Source: Myxococcota bacterium
Lineage (GTDB): Bacteria; Myxococcota_A; UBA9160; UBA4427
Assembly (NCBI GenBank): GCA_028823175.1
Contig: JAPKBZ010000031.1
Location: forward strand, 1-44,426
Length of the DNA: 44,426 nucleotides
Direction of reading: 5' to 3'
Shown here: positions 16,418-23,447 of the stretch, in pieces
Position numbering within the stretch: position 1 is the first letter of the stretch
Layout of the letters: each line of letters starts with the position of its first letter
The notes under the pieces: model-generated
Database searches by the model: none
Seen by the model: the letters and a program-made list of their open reading frames with translations, nothing else
What the model was told of the DNA's origin: nothing
Translations under genes and position numbers: made by a program

Positions 16418-17425
16418 TTAGGGTCGCCGCCTGCGCTGGTAGCGGTTGACGGCATTCACGTGCTCGCGGTAGGTCTTCGAGAAATGATGCGTACCGTCGT
16501 TGCGTGAGACGAAGTATAGAAAATCCGATGCTGCCGTCGGCTTGACCACCGCGAGCAGAGCGTCCGCTCCGGGGTTCGAGATGGGTCCGGGAGGAAGCCC
16601 AGAAATTCGGTAGGTGTTGTAGGGATTGGCTTCGTCGACCAGGTGTTTCTTGCGTAGGTTCCCGTTGAAGTCGGGGATTCCATAGATCACGGTCGGGTCG
16701 GTCTCGAGTCGCATGCCCCGATCGAGCCGATTCAGAAAGACCGCCGCGATCAGCGGCCGCTCGCTGGCCGAACCCGTTTCCTTCTCGACGATGGAGGCGA
16801 GGATGACGATCTCTCGCTTGGAGAGTGATGATGGGTCCGTGAGTTCGACGACTCGATTTGACCAGACCCGGTCGAATTGCTTCACCATTAGCCGGGCGAT
16901 CTGGTGGGCCGGCATTCCCCGGGGTAAGCGGTAGGTGTCCGGGTAGAGGTAGCCCTCGAGGCGGTCACCGGGAACGCCGAGCTCCTGGGCGAGGTTGGGA
17001 TCGTTGGCCGCCGCCAGGAAATCGGCGGCCGTCGCCAGCTCTGCGGCGGCGAGTAGGGCGGCGATATCCCGGGCTCGGCTGCCTTCGGGGATGGTTACGG
17101 ACCAGGTTTTGACCCGGCCTGCGGTCAGAATGAACATGATTTCCGCGCTGCCCTGGCTGGGGGAGAGTTCGTATTCCCCCACGTGCAATTTCTGGTCGAA
17201 GCCCCGATAGCGGGCGAGCCAACTCGTTGCTCGTGCGCTGCGGATAAGGCCCCCGGCCTCGAGGCGATCGGCGACCGAGGAGAAGGTGGCCCCGGGTTCG
17301 ACGAGGAAGAGTTGGGTTCGGGTCTCGTGGGATACGGGTTCCAGCAACCCCCGGGCGTAGTCGGCCCCGGCCAGACACACGAGCAGCCCAGTCGCCCCAA
17401 CGGCCGCTAGCCAGCGCATTTTCAT
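16418..17425 (-). CDS. mltG: Endolytic murein transglycosylase MltG
   Basis: Cuts nascent glycan strands at the inner membrane and so sets strand length. 335 residues. A short N-terminus with one hydrophobic segment (about 4-20) anchors it, a LysM-like region follows (about 38-105, with GATFSSVADRLEAGGLI), then the YceG catalytic domain. The catalytic Glu is E214 in ILASIVEKETG; LEGYLYPDTYRLPRG, RLETDPTVIYG and YNTYRISGLPPGPISNPG are family signatures. Translation starts inside the ruvX stop (ATGA overlap), so the pair is coupled. It runs towards lysS and ends 28 bases from it. Confidence 0.95.
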   Translation of the reverse strand: MKMRWLAAVGATGLLVCLAGADYARGLLEPVSHETRTQLFLVEPGATFSSVADRLEAGGLIRSARATSWLARYRGFDQKLHVGEYELSPSQGSAEIMFILTAGRVKTWSVTIPEGSRARDIAALLAAAELATAADFLAAANDPNLAQELGVPGDRLEGYLYPDTYRLPRGMPAHQIARLMVKQFDRVWSNRVVELTDPSSLSKREIVILASIVEKETGSASERPLIAAVFLNRLDRGMRLETDPTVIYGIPDFNGNLRKKHLVDEANPYNTYRISGLPPGPISNPGADALLAVVKPTAASDFLYFVSRNDGTHHFSKTYREHVNAVNRYQRRRRP

Positions 17426-17856
17426 TCGTCTTTCCGGCTCGACCGATTACGGTCGATCTCGAGGTAGGTGCGCAGGATGATGGCGGCGGCGACTTCGTCG
17501 ACGTGGGCCCGGGTTCGCTTGGAATTGTGCCCCTGGGCGGCCAGGGAGCGTTCGGCTTCCTGGCTGGTCCAGCGCTCGTCGAGGGTTTCCACGGGCAGCC
17601 CGGATGCGCGACGAAGAGCGGCGGCAAATTTCTCCGCCGCCTGGGCCTCGGGACCATGCCGACCATCCATATGGCGCGGCAACCCGATGACCACGGCGCC
17701 GATCTCGCGCTCCTCGATGAGTTGGCAGACGGCGATGATGTCCGCCTTGCGCCCGGTACTCCGTAGGGTACCGGCGGGAAAGGCGATTGAGGCGTCGGGA
17801 TCGGAAACCGCGAGACCGATCCGCTTGCTGCCGAGGTCGAGGCCGAGGACACGCAT
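17422..17856 (-). CDS. ruvX: RuvX/YqgF family Holliday-junction resolvase-like nuclease
   Basis: RNase H-fold protein implicated in pre-16S rRNA 5' processing and proposed as a Holliday-junction resolvase. 144 residues from the ATG at 17854-17856, which yields the canonical MRVLGLDLGSKRIGLAVSD. The open frame extends 28 codons further upstream but has no family similarity. GAVVIGLPRHMDG, the DERWTS segment and DEVAAAIILRTYLE complete the active-site set. The ribosome site is weak. It is the first gene of a ruvX-mltG pair read on the minus strand, divergent from pgpA across a 200-base gap. Confidence 0.93.
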   Translation of the reverse strand: MRVLGLDLGSKRIGLAVSDPDASIAFPAGTLRSTGRKADIIAVCQLIEEREIGAVVIGLPRHMDGRHGPEAQAAEKFAAALRRASGLPVETLDERWTSQEAERSLAAQGHNSKRTRAHVDEVAAAIILRTYLEIDRNRSSRKDE

Positions 17857-17993
17857 GAAGCGGCGCAGTGTAGCGGGTGAAGGGCAAGCCCCGTGCGGCT
17901 GCGCGGGTTTCTGAAGCGACTCTCGACGCCAAGTCAACAAATGAGGGTGATTGGACCCATAGTATTTATTTTCACCTTTCTTTCGCTTTTGCG

Positions 17994-18023
17994 TTGACTC
18001 GACGAAGAGCGCGCCGCTAAAGT
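17994..18023 (+). promoter_or_regulatory. Possible promoter of pgpA
   Basis: TTGACT (17994-17999) and TAAAGT (18018-18023) are separated by 18 bases, matching the sigma70 consensus at five and four positions. The predicted start near 18030 falls inside the 11-bp inverted repeat that abuts the pgpA start codon. Confidence 0.4.
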
Positions 18024-18025
18024 TT

Positions 18026-18056
18026 CGCTGTCGCCGACCCCCCTCCGGCGACAGCG
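18026..18056 (+). promoter_or_regulatory. Perfect 11-bp inverted repeat touching the pgpA start codon
   Basis: CGCTGTCGCCG (18026-18036) and CGGCGACAGCG (18046-18056) are exact inverse complements around a C-rich 9-base loop. The right arm ends at the base before the ATG of pgpA. No Shine-Dalgarno sequence is visible in it. As DNA it could be an operator overlapping the transcription start; as RNA it would hide the start codon. Confidence 0.7.
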
Positions 18057-18806
18057 ATGAACCGCGGTTTCCCCGCGCGGTCCCCGGATCGGGACGAAAC
18101 GCTGAGCGAACTCAATAACTCAACAAATCCAGAGACTTCTGGGGGCTCCGGAAAGGTTTCCGGGGAGCGCGGCCTGGCTGTCTGGGTCGCCACGGTGGGG
18201 GGCGCTGGCTTCGGGCCCTGGGCGCCGGGCACGTGGGGCGCCCTATTGGCCGTGATCGCGTTCGGCAGCGGTCTACACCGGCTCGATGTGCCCCTCTACG
18301 GCCTGGTTCTCCTGGCGCTCTCGGGTCTGGGCGTTTGGGCCTCGAGCGCCGCCGAGACGTATTTCGGCCGCCACGACGACGGGCGAATCGTGATCGACGA
18401 GTTCGTCGGCCAACTCATTTCACTTTTCCCTCTGGTCCTGCTCCAGGGCGTTTCGATGGCGCCCCTCGAGCTCCCAGGCCTGGAAGGGAGTCCTTTCGAA
18501 AAAATAAATTCATGGTGGCTCCTGGTCGTGACCGGATTCGTCGCATTCCGATGGTTTGATATTCGAAAACCGGGGCCGGTGAAGTGGGCAGAAGACAAAT
18601 TCAAGCGCGGGGCTGGAGTGATGGCGGACGATATCGTGGCTGGGGGGCTGGGGGCCCTGGTCGTTATGGTGCCCGCTTATCTACTCCTGGCTTCGAAACT
18701 GCGCTCCGTCGGGCTTCAACCGCTCCCGGTTGGCGAGGCGCTGGTCGATCGAGTGCTCGCGGGGTTCGATGCCTGGGCATGGCTGGCATGCGGCGGGATC
18801 CTCTGA
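18057..18806 (+). CDS. pgpA: Phosphatidylglycerophosphatase A
   Basis: Removes phosphate from phosphatidylglycerophosphate to give phosphatidylglycerol at the inner membrane. 249 residues. After a polar N-terminus of about 40 residues comes the family core: TVGGAGFGPWAPGTWGAL, then DDGRIVIDEFVGQLI with the metal-binding acidic residues, FRWFDIRKPGPVKWAED, and GAGVMADDIVAGGLGAL, with about four hydrophobic segments between them. The polar N-terminal extension is longer than usual. The stop overlaps the cinA start (TGATG), so the two are coupled. The start codon sits right against an 11-bp inverted repeat. Confidence 0.92.
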   Translation: MNRGFPARSPDRDETLSELNNSTNPETSGGSGKVSGERGLAVWVATVGGAGFGPWAPGTWGALLAVIAFGSGLHRLDVPLYGLVLLALSGLGVWASSAAETYFGRHDDGRIVIDEFVGQLISLFPLVLLQGVSMAPLELPGLEGSPFEKINSWWLLVVTGFVAFRWFDIRKPGPVKWAEDKFKRGAGVMADDIVAGGLGALVVMVPAYLLLASKLRSVGLQPLPVGEALVDRVLAGFDAWAWLACGGIL

Positions 18807-20305
18807 TGAAAGCCGAAATACTCACGATTGGCGACGAGGTTCTGCGCGGAGAGATCGTCGATTCCAACAAGGCGCTCATCGCGTCACGGCTCCTCCAACT
18901 CGATGTCGAGTGTCACTACCAGGCTTCGGTGCGCGACGACCCCGCCGATATGTGTGATGCCTTCGAGCGGGGGATTTCGCGGAGCGACCTATTGCTCGTA
19001 TCGGGCGGGCTTGGCCCGACCCGGGACGACCGGACGACTGAAACCCTCGCCGAGGCCCTCGGCCGCCCATTGGAATTTGACGAGGGCAGCTTCGAGGCAA
19101 TGCGCGCTTTCTTCGCCCGGGTCGGTCGCGAAATGAACGAGACGAATCGGAAGCAGGCCCTCTTTCCCAGTGGAGCGGAAATTCTGGCCAACCCCGTCGG
19201 TACGGCTCCGGGTTTCCTGCTCGAGGAGCGCGGCACGATCGTGGTTTGCATGCCCGGGGTTCCCCGGGAGCTTTCGCTGATGATGGACGAGCAGGTTCTT
19301 CCCCGGGTCGAGGCGCGTTTGGAGAAGCGCGAAGGCGTTTCCCGGGTGAGGGCACGCATGCTTCGCACTTTCGGCATCGGCGAGTCGAGCCTCGAGGGTG
19401 AGTTGGTCGATCTCGCCCAGGATGGAGAGGCCGAACTCGCCTTCAGAACGAGCTTTCCCGACAATTTCCTTCGAGTGGTGGCGCGCGGCGCTTCGATTAG
19501 CGAGGCCGACGCTCGAATCGATGCCGTGGTGGCGAAAATCCGGGCGCGTATCGGCGATCTTGTCTACGGCGAAGGCGACGAAACCCTTGAGGCTGTGGTG
19601 GGTGGGCTCCTTGGCGCCGCGGGCCGAACCGTCGCTGTGGCCGAGTCCTGCACGGGGGGTGCGATCGCCCAAAAGTTGACCGACAACCCGGGCTCATCAG
19701 CCTATTTCCTGGGAGGCGTGGTCGCGTATTCAAATAGCGCCAAGCAGGCGTTGCTGGGGGTTCCCGAGGAAGCGTTGGTCCGCCACGGTGCGGTCTCGGA
19801 GCCCGTGGTGCGTGCCATGGCAAGCGGCGCACGCGCGCGTTTTGGCGCCGATATCGGGCTCGCGACCACGGGCATCTCAGGGCCGGGGGGCGGCTCCGAC
19901 GCAAAGCCGGTGGGCCTCGTTTATATCGGCATGTCCTGGGGGGCGGGGATCGCGAGTTCGCGAATACTCGCGAACTCCGGCGAGACAGACGCGGGGGTCC
20001 GGGTTTCGCCGGGGAGCGGTGGGGCCGCCGATCAGGGCGGCAGGGCCGAAGGTCGTTTCGTTTTCCCGTTGGATCGGGCGCGTCACCGCACGCTCACGGC
20101 CCAGGTCGCCCTCGATTGGATCCGGCGCCTTATGACCGATACCGAACTCGTCGGCCCCAGCCTGATGCGGCGGGGTGGAGGCTCAGCTCCGGCTGGGCTT
20201 TCGAGCCCGGGAACGAGAACAGGCACGAGAACAGACACGAGAACAGGCACGAGCCCGGGCACGAGAACAGGCACGAGCCCGGGAACGAGAACCGGATCAA
20301 GCTGA
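18806..20305 (+). CDS. cinA: CinA-like protein (NMN amidohydrolase, damage-inducible)
   Basis: Two-domain protein of 499 residues; the family is usually near 415. The N-terminal molybdopterin-binding-like domain starts MKAEILTIGDEVLRGEIVDS and carries SGGLGPTRDDRTTETLA (ADP-ribose pyrophosphatase activity in some members). The C-terminal PncC domain has VAVAESCTGGAIAQKL and ATTGISGPGG and deamidates nicotinamide mononucleotide. Two oddities: a Gly-rich insertion of about 30 residues before the last strand, and a repetitive Gly-Thr-Arg-Thr tail of about 30 residues encoded by a 12-bp minisatellite. It is followed by recA, a classical cinA-recA pairing linked to competence and repair. Confidence 0.93.
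   Translation: MKAEILTIGDEVLRGEIVDSNKALIASRLLQLDVECHYQASVRDDPADMCDAFERGISRSDLLLVSGGLGPTRDDRTTETLAEALGRPLEFDEGSFEAMRAFFARVGREMNETNRKQALFPSGAEILANPVGTAPGFLLEERGTIVVCMPGVPRELSLMMDEQVLPRVEARLEKREGVSRVRARMLRTFGIGESSLEGELVDLAQDGEAELAFRTSFPDNFLRVVARGASISEADARIDAVVAKIRARIGDLVYGEGDETLEAVVGGLLGAAGRTVAVAESCTGGAIAQKLTDNPGSSAYFLGGVVAYSNSAKQALLGVPEEALVRHGAVSEPVVRAMASGARARFGADIGLATTGISGPGGGSDAKPVGLVYIGMSWGAGIASSRILANSGETDAGVRVSPGSGGAADQGGRAEGRFVFPLDRARHRTLTAQVALDWIRRLMTDTELVGPSLMRRGGGSAPAGLSSPGTRTGTRTDTRTGTSPGTRTGTSPGTRTGSS
20210..20293 (+). repeat. Seven-unit 12-bp minisatellite at the cinA 3' end
   Basis: Seven head-to-tail 12-bp units run from 20210 to 20293, e.g. GGCACGAGAACA and GGCACGAGCCCG in partial alternation, with a degenerate copy just before. 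Since 12 is a multiple of three, copy-number change would lengthen or shorten the CinA tail by four residues without shifting frame. The array ends about 80 bases before the recA start. Confidence 0.9.
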
Positions 20306-20374
20306 AAATTCACCCCCCTATTGGCAGGGTCGATTTTGACCGTGCACGAGAACCCTCTGAAGGAGATCAAGGTC

Positions 20375-21520
20375 ATGGCGAGAGCAAAGAGCAGTGCAAA
20401 GTCTGAGTCGAAGAGCGAGATGCGAGCCGAGTTGAGGAATGGGAACAAGGCCAAGGATCAGGATGCCGCGAAGCGCAACGCCATCGACTTGGCGGTTTCG
20501 AGCATCGAGAAGCAGTTTGGGAAAGGCGCGATCCAGACTATGGATAAAAGTGGAGGGGCCGATGGCGTGCCCTTCTTTTCGAGTGGGGGCCCCAGCCTCG
20601 ATATCGCGCTCGGTATTGGGGGCTATCCTCGCGGCCGGGTCATCGAGATCTACGGTCCGGAATCCAGCGGCAAGACGACCCTGACCCTGCACGCCATTGC
20701 CGAGATACAGAAGTCGGGGGGCGTTGCTGCCTTCATCGATGCGGAGCATGCGCTCGATGTCAACTATGCACGGCGTCTCGGGGTGAACATCGAGGAGTTG
20801 TTGGTCTCGCAGCCCGATACCGGTGAGGAGGCGCTCGAGATCGCTGATGTGCTCCTGCGCTCCGGGGCCATCAACTTGGTGGTCATCGACTCCGTTGCGG
20901 CACTGGTTCCCCGGGCAGAGCTCGAAGGGGATATGGGTGATCACCACGTGGGCCTTCAGGCCAGGCTCATGAGCCAGGCGCTTCGCAAACTGACGGGAAC
21001 GGTCTCCAAGTCAGGCGCCTCGGTCATCTTCATCAACCAGATCCGCATGAAGATTGGCGTGATGTTCGGAAGCCCCGAGACCACTACGGGTGGCAACGCC
21101 CTGAAATTCTATTCCTCGGTGCGGATCGATGTTCGTCGGATTGCGGCGATCAAGGAAGGCGACAATGTCGTGGGGAACCGAACCCGGGTCAAAGTTGTCA
21201 AGAACAAGGTGGCTCCGCCGTTCAAGCAGGCTGAGTTCGACATCATCTACAACGAGGGCATCTCTCGCGAAGGAGACCTGCTGGATCTCGGCGTGGACAG
21301 CGGCATCGTCGAGAAGAGTGGATCTTGGTATTCCTACGGTGGGGAGCGGATTGGTCAAGGCAGGGAAAATGCACGCCGCTTCATGAAGGAGAACCCGGAT
21401 GCCCGGGCCCGATTGACTGAAGAGGTCTATGCCTCGAAGGGGCTCAAACTGCCGGTGCTCGCAAACGAAGAGGGCGGCGGTGTTGAGGCCGCCGCCGAAG
21501 GGGCCGAGGAATTGGCCTGA
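20375..21520 (+). CDS. recA: Recombinase RecA
   Basis: ATP-dependent strand-exchange protein and LexA co-protease. 381 residues from ATG 20375, which has AAGGAG nine bases upstream; a TTG at 20321 is in frame but unlikely. A Lys/Ser-rich N-terminal extension of about 33 residues precedes the normal start ([20 protein letters not shown]). Walker A is GPESSGKT (94-101), followed by FIDAEHALD, the L1 loop [36 protein letters not shown] (L2), and the C-terminal domain. The tail is acidic, as usual. I see no LexA-type box that I could name in the short gap after cinA. The downstream gap is rich in secondary structure. Confidence 0.97.
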   Translation: MARAKSSAKSESKSEMRAELRNGNKAKDQDAAKRNAIDLAVSSIEKQFGKGAIQTMDKSGGADGVPFFSSGGPSLDIALGIGGYPRGRVIEIYGPESSGKTTLTLHAIAEIQKSGGVAAFIDAEHALDVNYARRLGVNIEELLVSQPDTGEEALEIADVLLRSGAINLVVIDSVAALVPRAELEGDMGDHHVGLQARLMSQALRKLTGTVSKSGASVIFINQIRMKIGVMFGSPETTTGGNALKFYSSVRIDVRRIAAIKEGDNVVGNRTRVKVVKNKVAPPFKQAEFDIIYNEGISREGDLLDLGVDSGIVEKSGSWYSYGGERIGQGRENARRFMKENPDARARLTEEVYASKGLKLPVLANEEGGGVEAAAEGAEELA

Positions 21521-21562
21521 TCGGCACCGAAGAGTGGGCATCGGGTTCAGCCTAAGAGCCAA

Positions 21563-21623
21563 CCGCGCTCTACGCATCTGGGGGGCTTCGCCGAAAGGTG
21601 AAGCGAGGGTGCGTGGAGCGCGG
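21563..21623 (+). other. Long stem-loop after recA
   Basis: CCGCGCTCTACGCA (21563-21576) pairs with TGCGTGGAGCGCGG (21610-21623): fourteen pairs with one T-G wobble. Inside, GCTTC (21585-21589) pairs with GAAGC (21600-21604) around a 10-base loop. It starts 43 bases after the recA stop. There is no T-run after it. It looks like a transcript-end structure or a REP-like palindromic element. Confidence 0.75.
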
Positions 21624-21671
21624 ACTAGTTTCCCCCTCCCCTTGAGCCGTCATCTACGCTGAGATCATTCT

Positions 21672-21688
21672 GGCGTCCGCCGGACGCC
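21672..21688 (+). other. Perfect 7-bp GC hairpin
   Basis: GGCGTCC (21672-21678), loop GCC, GGACGCC (21682-21688). It directly precedes the C-rich tract, with no T-run. It may be a second 3' structure for recA or a protein site. Confidence 0.55.
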
Positions 21689-21768
21689 TCCCCCGAACCC
21701 CTCACCCCCAACCCCCAAACCCCAAACCTCACCCTCAATCCCGAAACCTCACCCCCAACCCCCGCCCC
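21689..21768. repeat. C/A-rich, telomere-like tract with G-quadruplex potential on the minus strand
   Basis: About 80 bases of C-runs spaced by A, T and occasional G. On the minus strand the block 21698-21723 reads four runs of four or five G with 2-3 base loops (GGGG-TTT-GGGGG-TT-GGGGG-TGA-GGGG), an exact match to the canonical G-quadruplex pattern. A second cluster of three C-runs lies at 21752-21768. The rest of the recA-pilT gap (21769-22082) has no credible gene; it holds the palindrome at 21861-21882. Confidence 0.75.
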
Positions 21769-21860
21769 GCTGGCCTTGGGGGCATTCCGCTGTTTTTCGC
21801 GTTGCCCTTGGGGGGGGCCGGGTCTCCTCTGAAGTCGCGTGGCCGAGCTGAAGGGGCCAG

Positions 21861-21882
21861 AAGGCGCACGCGCGTGCCTTTT
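21861..21882 (+). terminator. Weak terminator-like palindrome in the recA-pilT gap
   Basis: AAGGC (with a GC bulge) and GCCTT flank the perfect palindrome GCACGCGCGTGC (21866-21877), and the right arm runs into TTTT. The short loop and short T-run make it only a possible terminator. Confidence 0.3.
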
Positions 21883-22082
21883 GCGTTCCGCTTGCCGATT
21901 TGGGCCTCAAGCAGCCCCTGAAATCGGTCGAATACACCAAGGTGGGAGACAATCCCGCGACGACGAATTTGTCGGCTCTGCGGCGGTCTCTAGGCCTCGC
22001 TTGGGCCATGATCCCTCAAGTGAGGGCGCACTCCGAGGTATGCTGGGCCAAGCCAACCGGAAGAGGCACAGGAGTTGATCGT

Positions 22083-23234
22083 ATGGAACTCAACGAAATC
22101 CTGAAGGTTGCGATTCAGGGGGGTGCTTCAGATATCCACCTGAAGACGGGTCTCCCTCCGCTCTTCCGCGTGGACGGCGCGCTCGTGCCGCTTCGTGATG
22201 GTGAGCGGATCACCGCCGATGAAATGCAGGCGATGGCCTCCGCAATGATGAACCCGGTCCAGAAGACACGTTACGAAGAGGACAGAGAAGCCGACCTCGC
22301 CTACGGGATTCCCGGCCTCGGCCGATTCAGGGTCAATATCTTTCAGCAGCGGGGAAACGTCGGGATCGTTCTCCGGGTGATTCCTTTCGGTGTCAAGACC
22401 ATTGAGGAGTTGCATCTCCCGGATGTCATCAAAAAGATTTCGCGAGAGCACCGAGGCTTGATCCTAGTGACGGGGACCACGGGTTCGGGTAAGTCGACGA
22501 CCCTCGCGGCGATGATCGAGCAAATCAACTCCGAGCGAACGTCGCATATCATGACCATCGAAGATCCGATTGAATTTTTGATCCGCGATCGGCGCTCCAT
22601 CGTGAACCAGCGAGAAATTGGGGTCGATACCCACAGCTTCGCCAACGCCTTGCGCGGCGCCCTCCGTCAAGATCCAGATGTCATTCTCGTCGGTGAGATG
22701 CGTGATTTTGAGACCATCGAAACGGCCCTGACCGCAGCGGAAACGGGCCACCTGGTGATGAGCACCCTGCACACCCTCGATGCGACCGAGACGATCAACC
22801 GAATCATTTCGGTCTTCCCCCCCTACCAGCAGAAACAAGTTCGGCTCCAGCTCTCCACGGTGCTCAAGGCCGTGATTTCTCAGCGGTTGGTGCCTCGAGC
22901 CGATGGGAAGGGGCGTATTCCGGCGCTCGAGATTCTTGTTTCGACGGGGCTCGTTCGCGAACTTATTGCCGACAAGGAGCGCGCCAAGGAGATCCCCGAA
23001 GCGATTAGCAAGGGTTTTACGACCTACGGGATGCAAACCTTCGACCAGTCCCTCATGCAACTCGTCAAGGAGGGACTCGTCACCTACGAAGAGGCCCTGA
23101 AAAACGTTTCGAATCCGGACGACTTCGCTCTGCGTTACCGGGGAATCGCATCGACCTCGGACTCGAATTGGGAAGACTTCCAGGGCGATGAAGCCGAGGA
23201 GCTCGAGCTGCTCGTCGAAGACGAGAGCGATTAA
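22083..23234 (+). CDS. pilT: Type IV pilus retraction ATPase PilT
   Basis: Hexameric motor that depolymerises type IV pili for twitching or adhesion. 383 residues from ATG 22083, preceded by ACAGGAG; a longer upstream frame is low-complexity. Motifs in order: the N-terminal PAS-like domain with GGASDIHLKTGLPP (13-26), Walker A GTTGSGKST (131-139), Asp box TIEDPIE (158-164), Walker B DVILVGEMRD (199-208), His box TGHLVMSTLHT (221-231), then the arginine-rich C-terminal region. An acidic C-terminal tail extends past the usual end. It is alone here: no pilU, pilB or other pilus gene is adjacent. Assignment is secure; PilU or another paralogue cannot be entirely excluded. Confidence 0.93.
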   Translation: MELNEILKVAIQGGASDIHLKTGLPPLFRVDGALVPLRDGERITADEMQAMASAMMNPVQKTRYEEDREADLAYGIPGLGRFRVNIFQQRGNVGIVLRVIPFGVKTIEELHLPDVIKKISREHRGLILVTGTTGSGKSTTLAAMIEQINSERTSHIMTIEDPIEFLIRDRRSIVNQREIGVDTHSFANALRGALRQDPDVILVGEMRDFETIETALTAAETGHLVMSTLHTLDATETINRIISVFPPYQQKQVRLQLSTVLKAVISQRLVPRADGKGRIPALEILVSTGLVRELIADKERAKEIPEAISKGFTTYGMQTFDQSLMQLVKEGLVTYEEALKNVSNPDDFALRYRGIASTSDSNWEDFQGDEAEELELLVEDESD

Positions 23235-23447
23235 GGCGAGAGGGGCGACGATTTCAGTATCGATCGTTTCTGATTTCTTCCGGGCTTCGAAAACCGTGCC
23301 GGGGTCGCCTGCCTCGTGGCCGCCCGCCGGAGGCGTTTAACCGCAAAGGCGCGCGCTGCCGCCGCTCTTCGGAGCGTATTCCGTATCTCTTGGGTATATT
23401 GGTCCGCCCAATTGCCGGCCCATATGGGCGACCTCCAGGAGTGATGC

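Noticed and set aside
20294..20374. LexA/SOS box upstream of recA
   Set aside because: No CTGT-N8-ACAG or GAAC-N4-GTTC type site is present; repeated CGAGAAC in the minisatellite is better explained by the tandem repeat.
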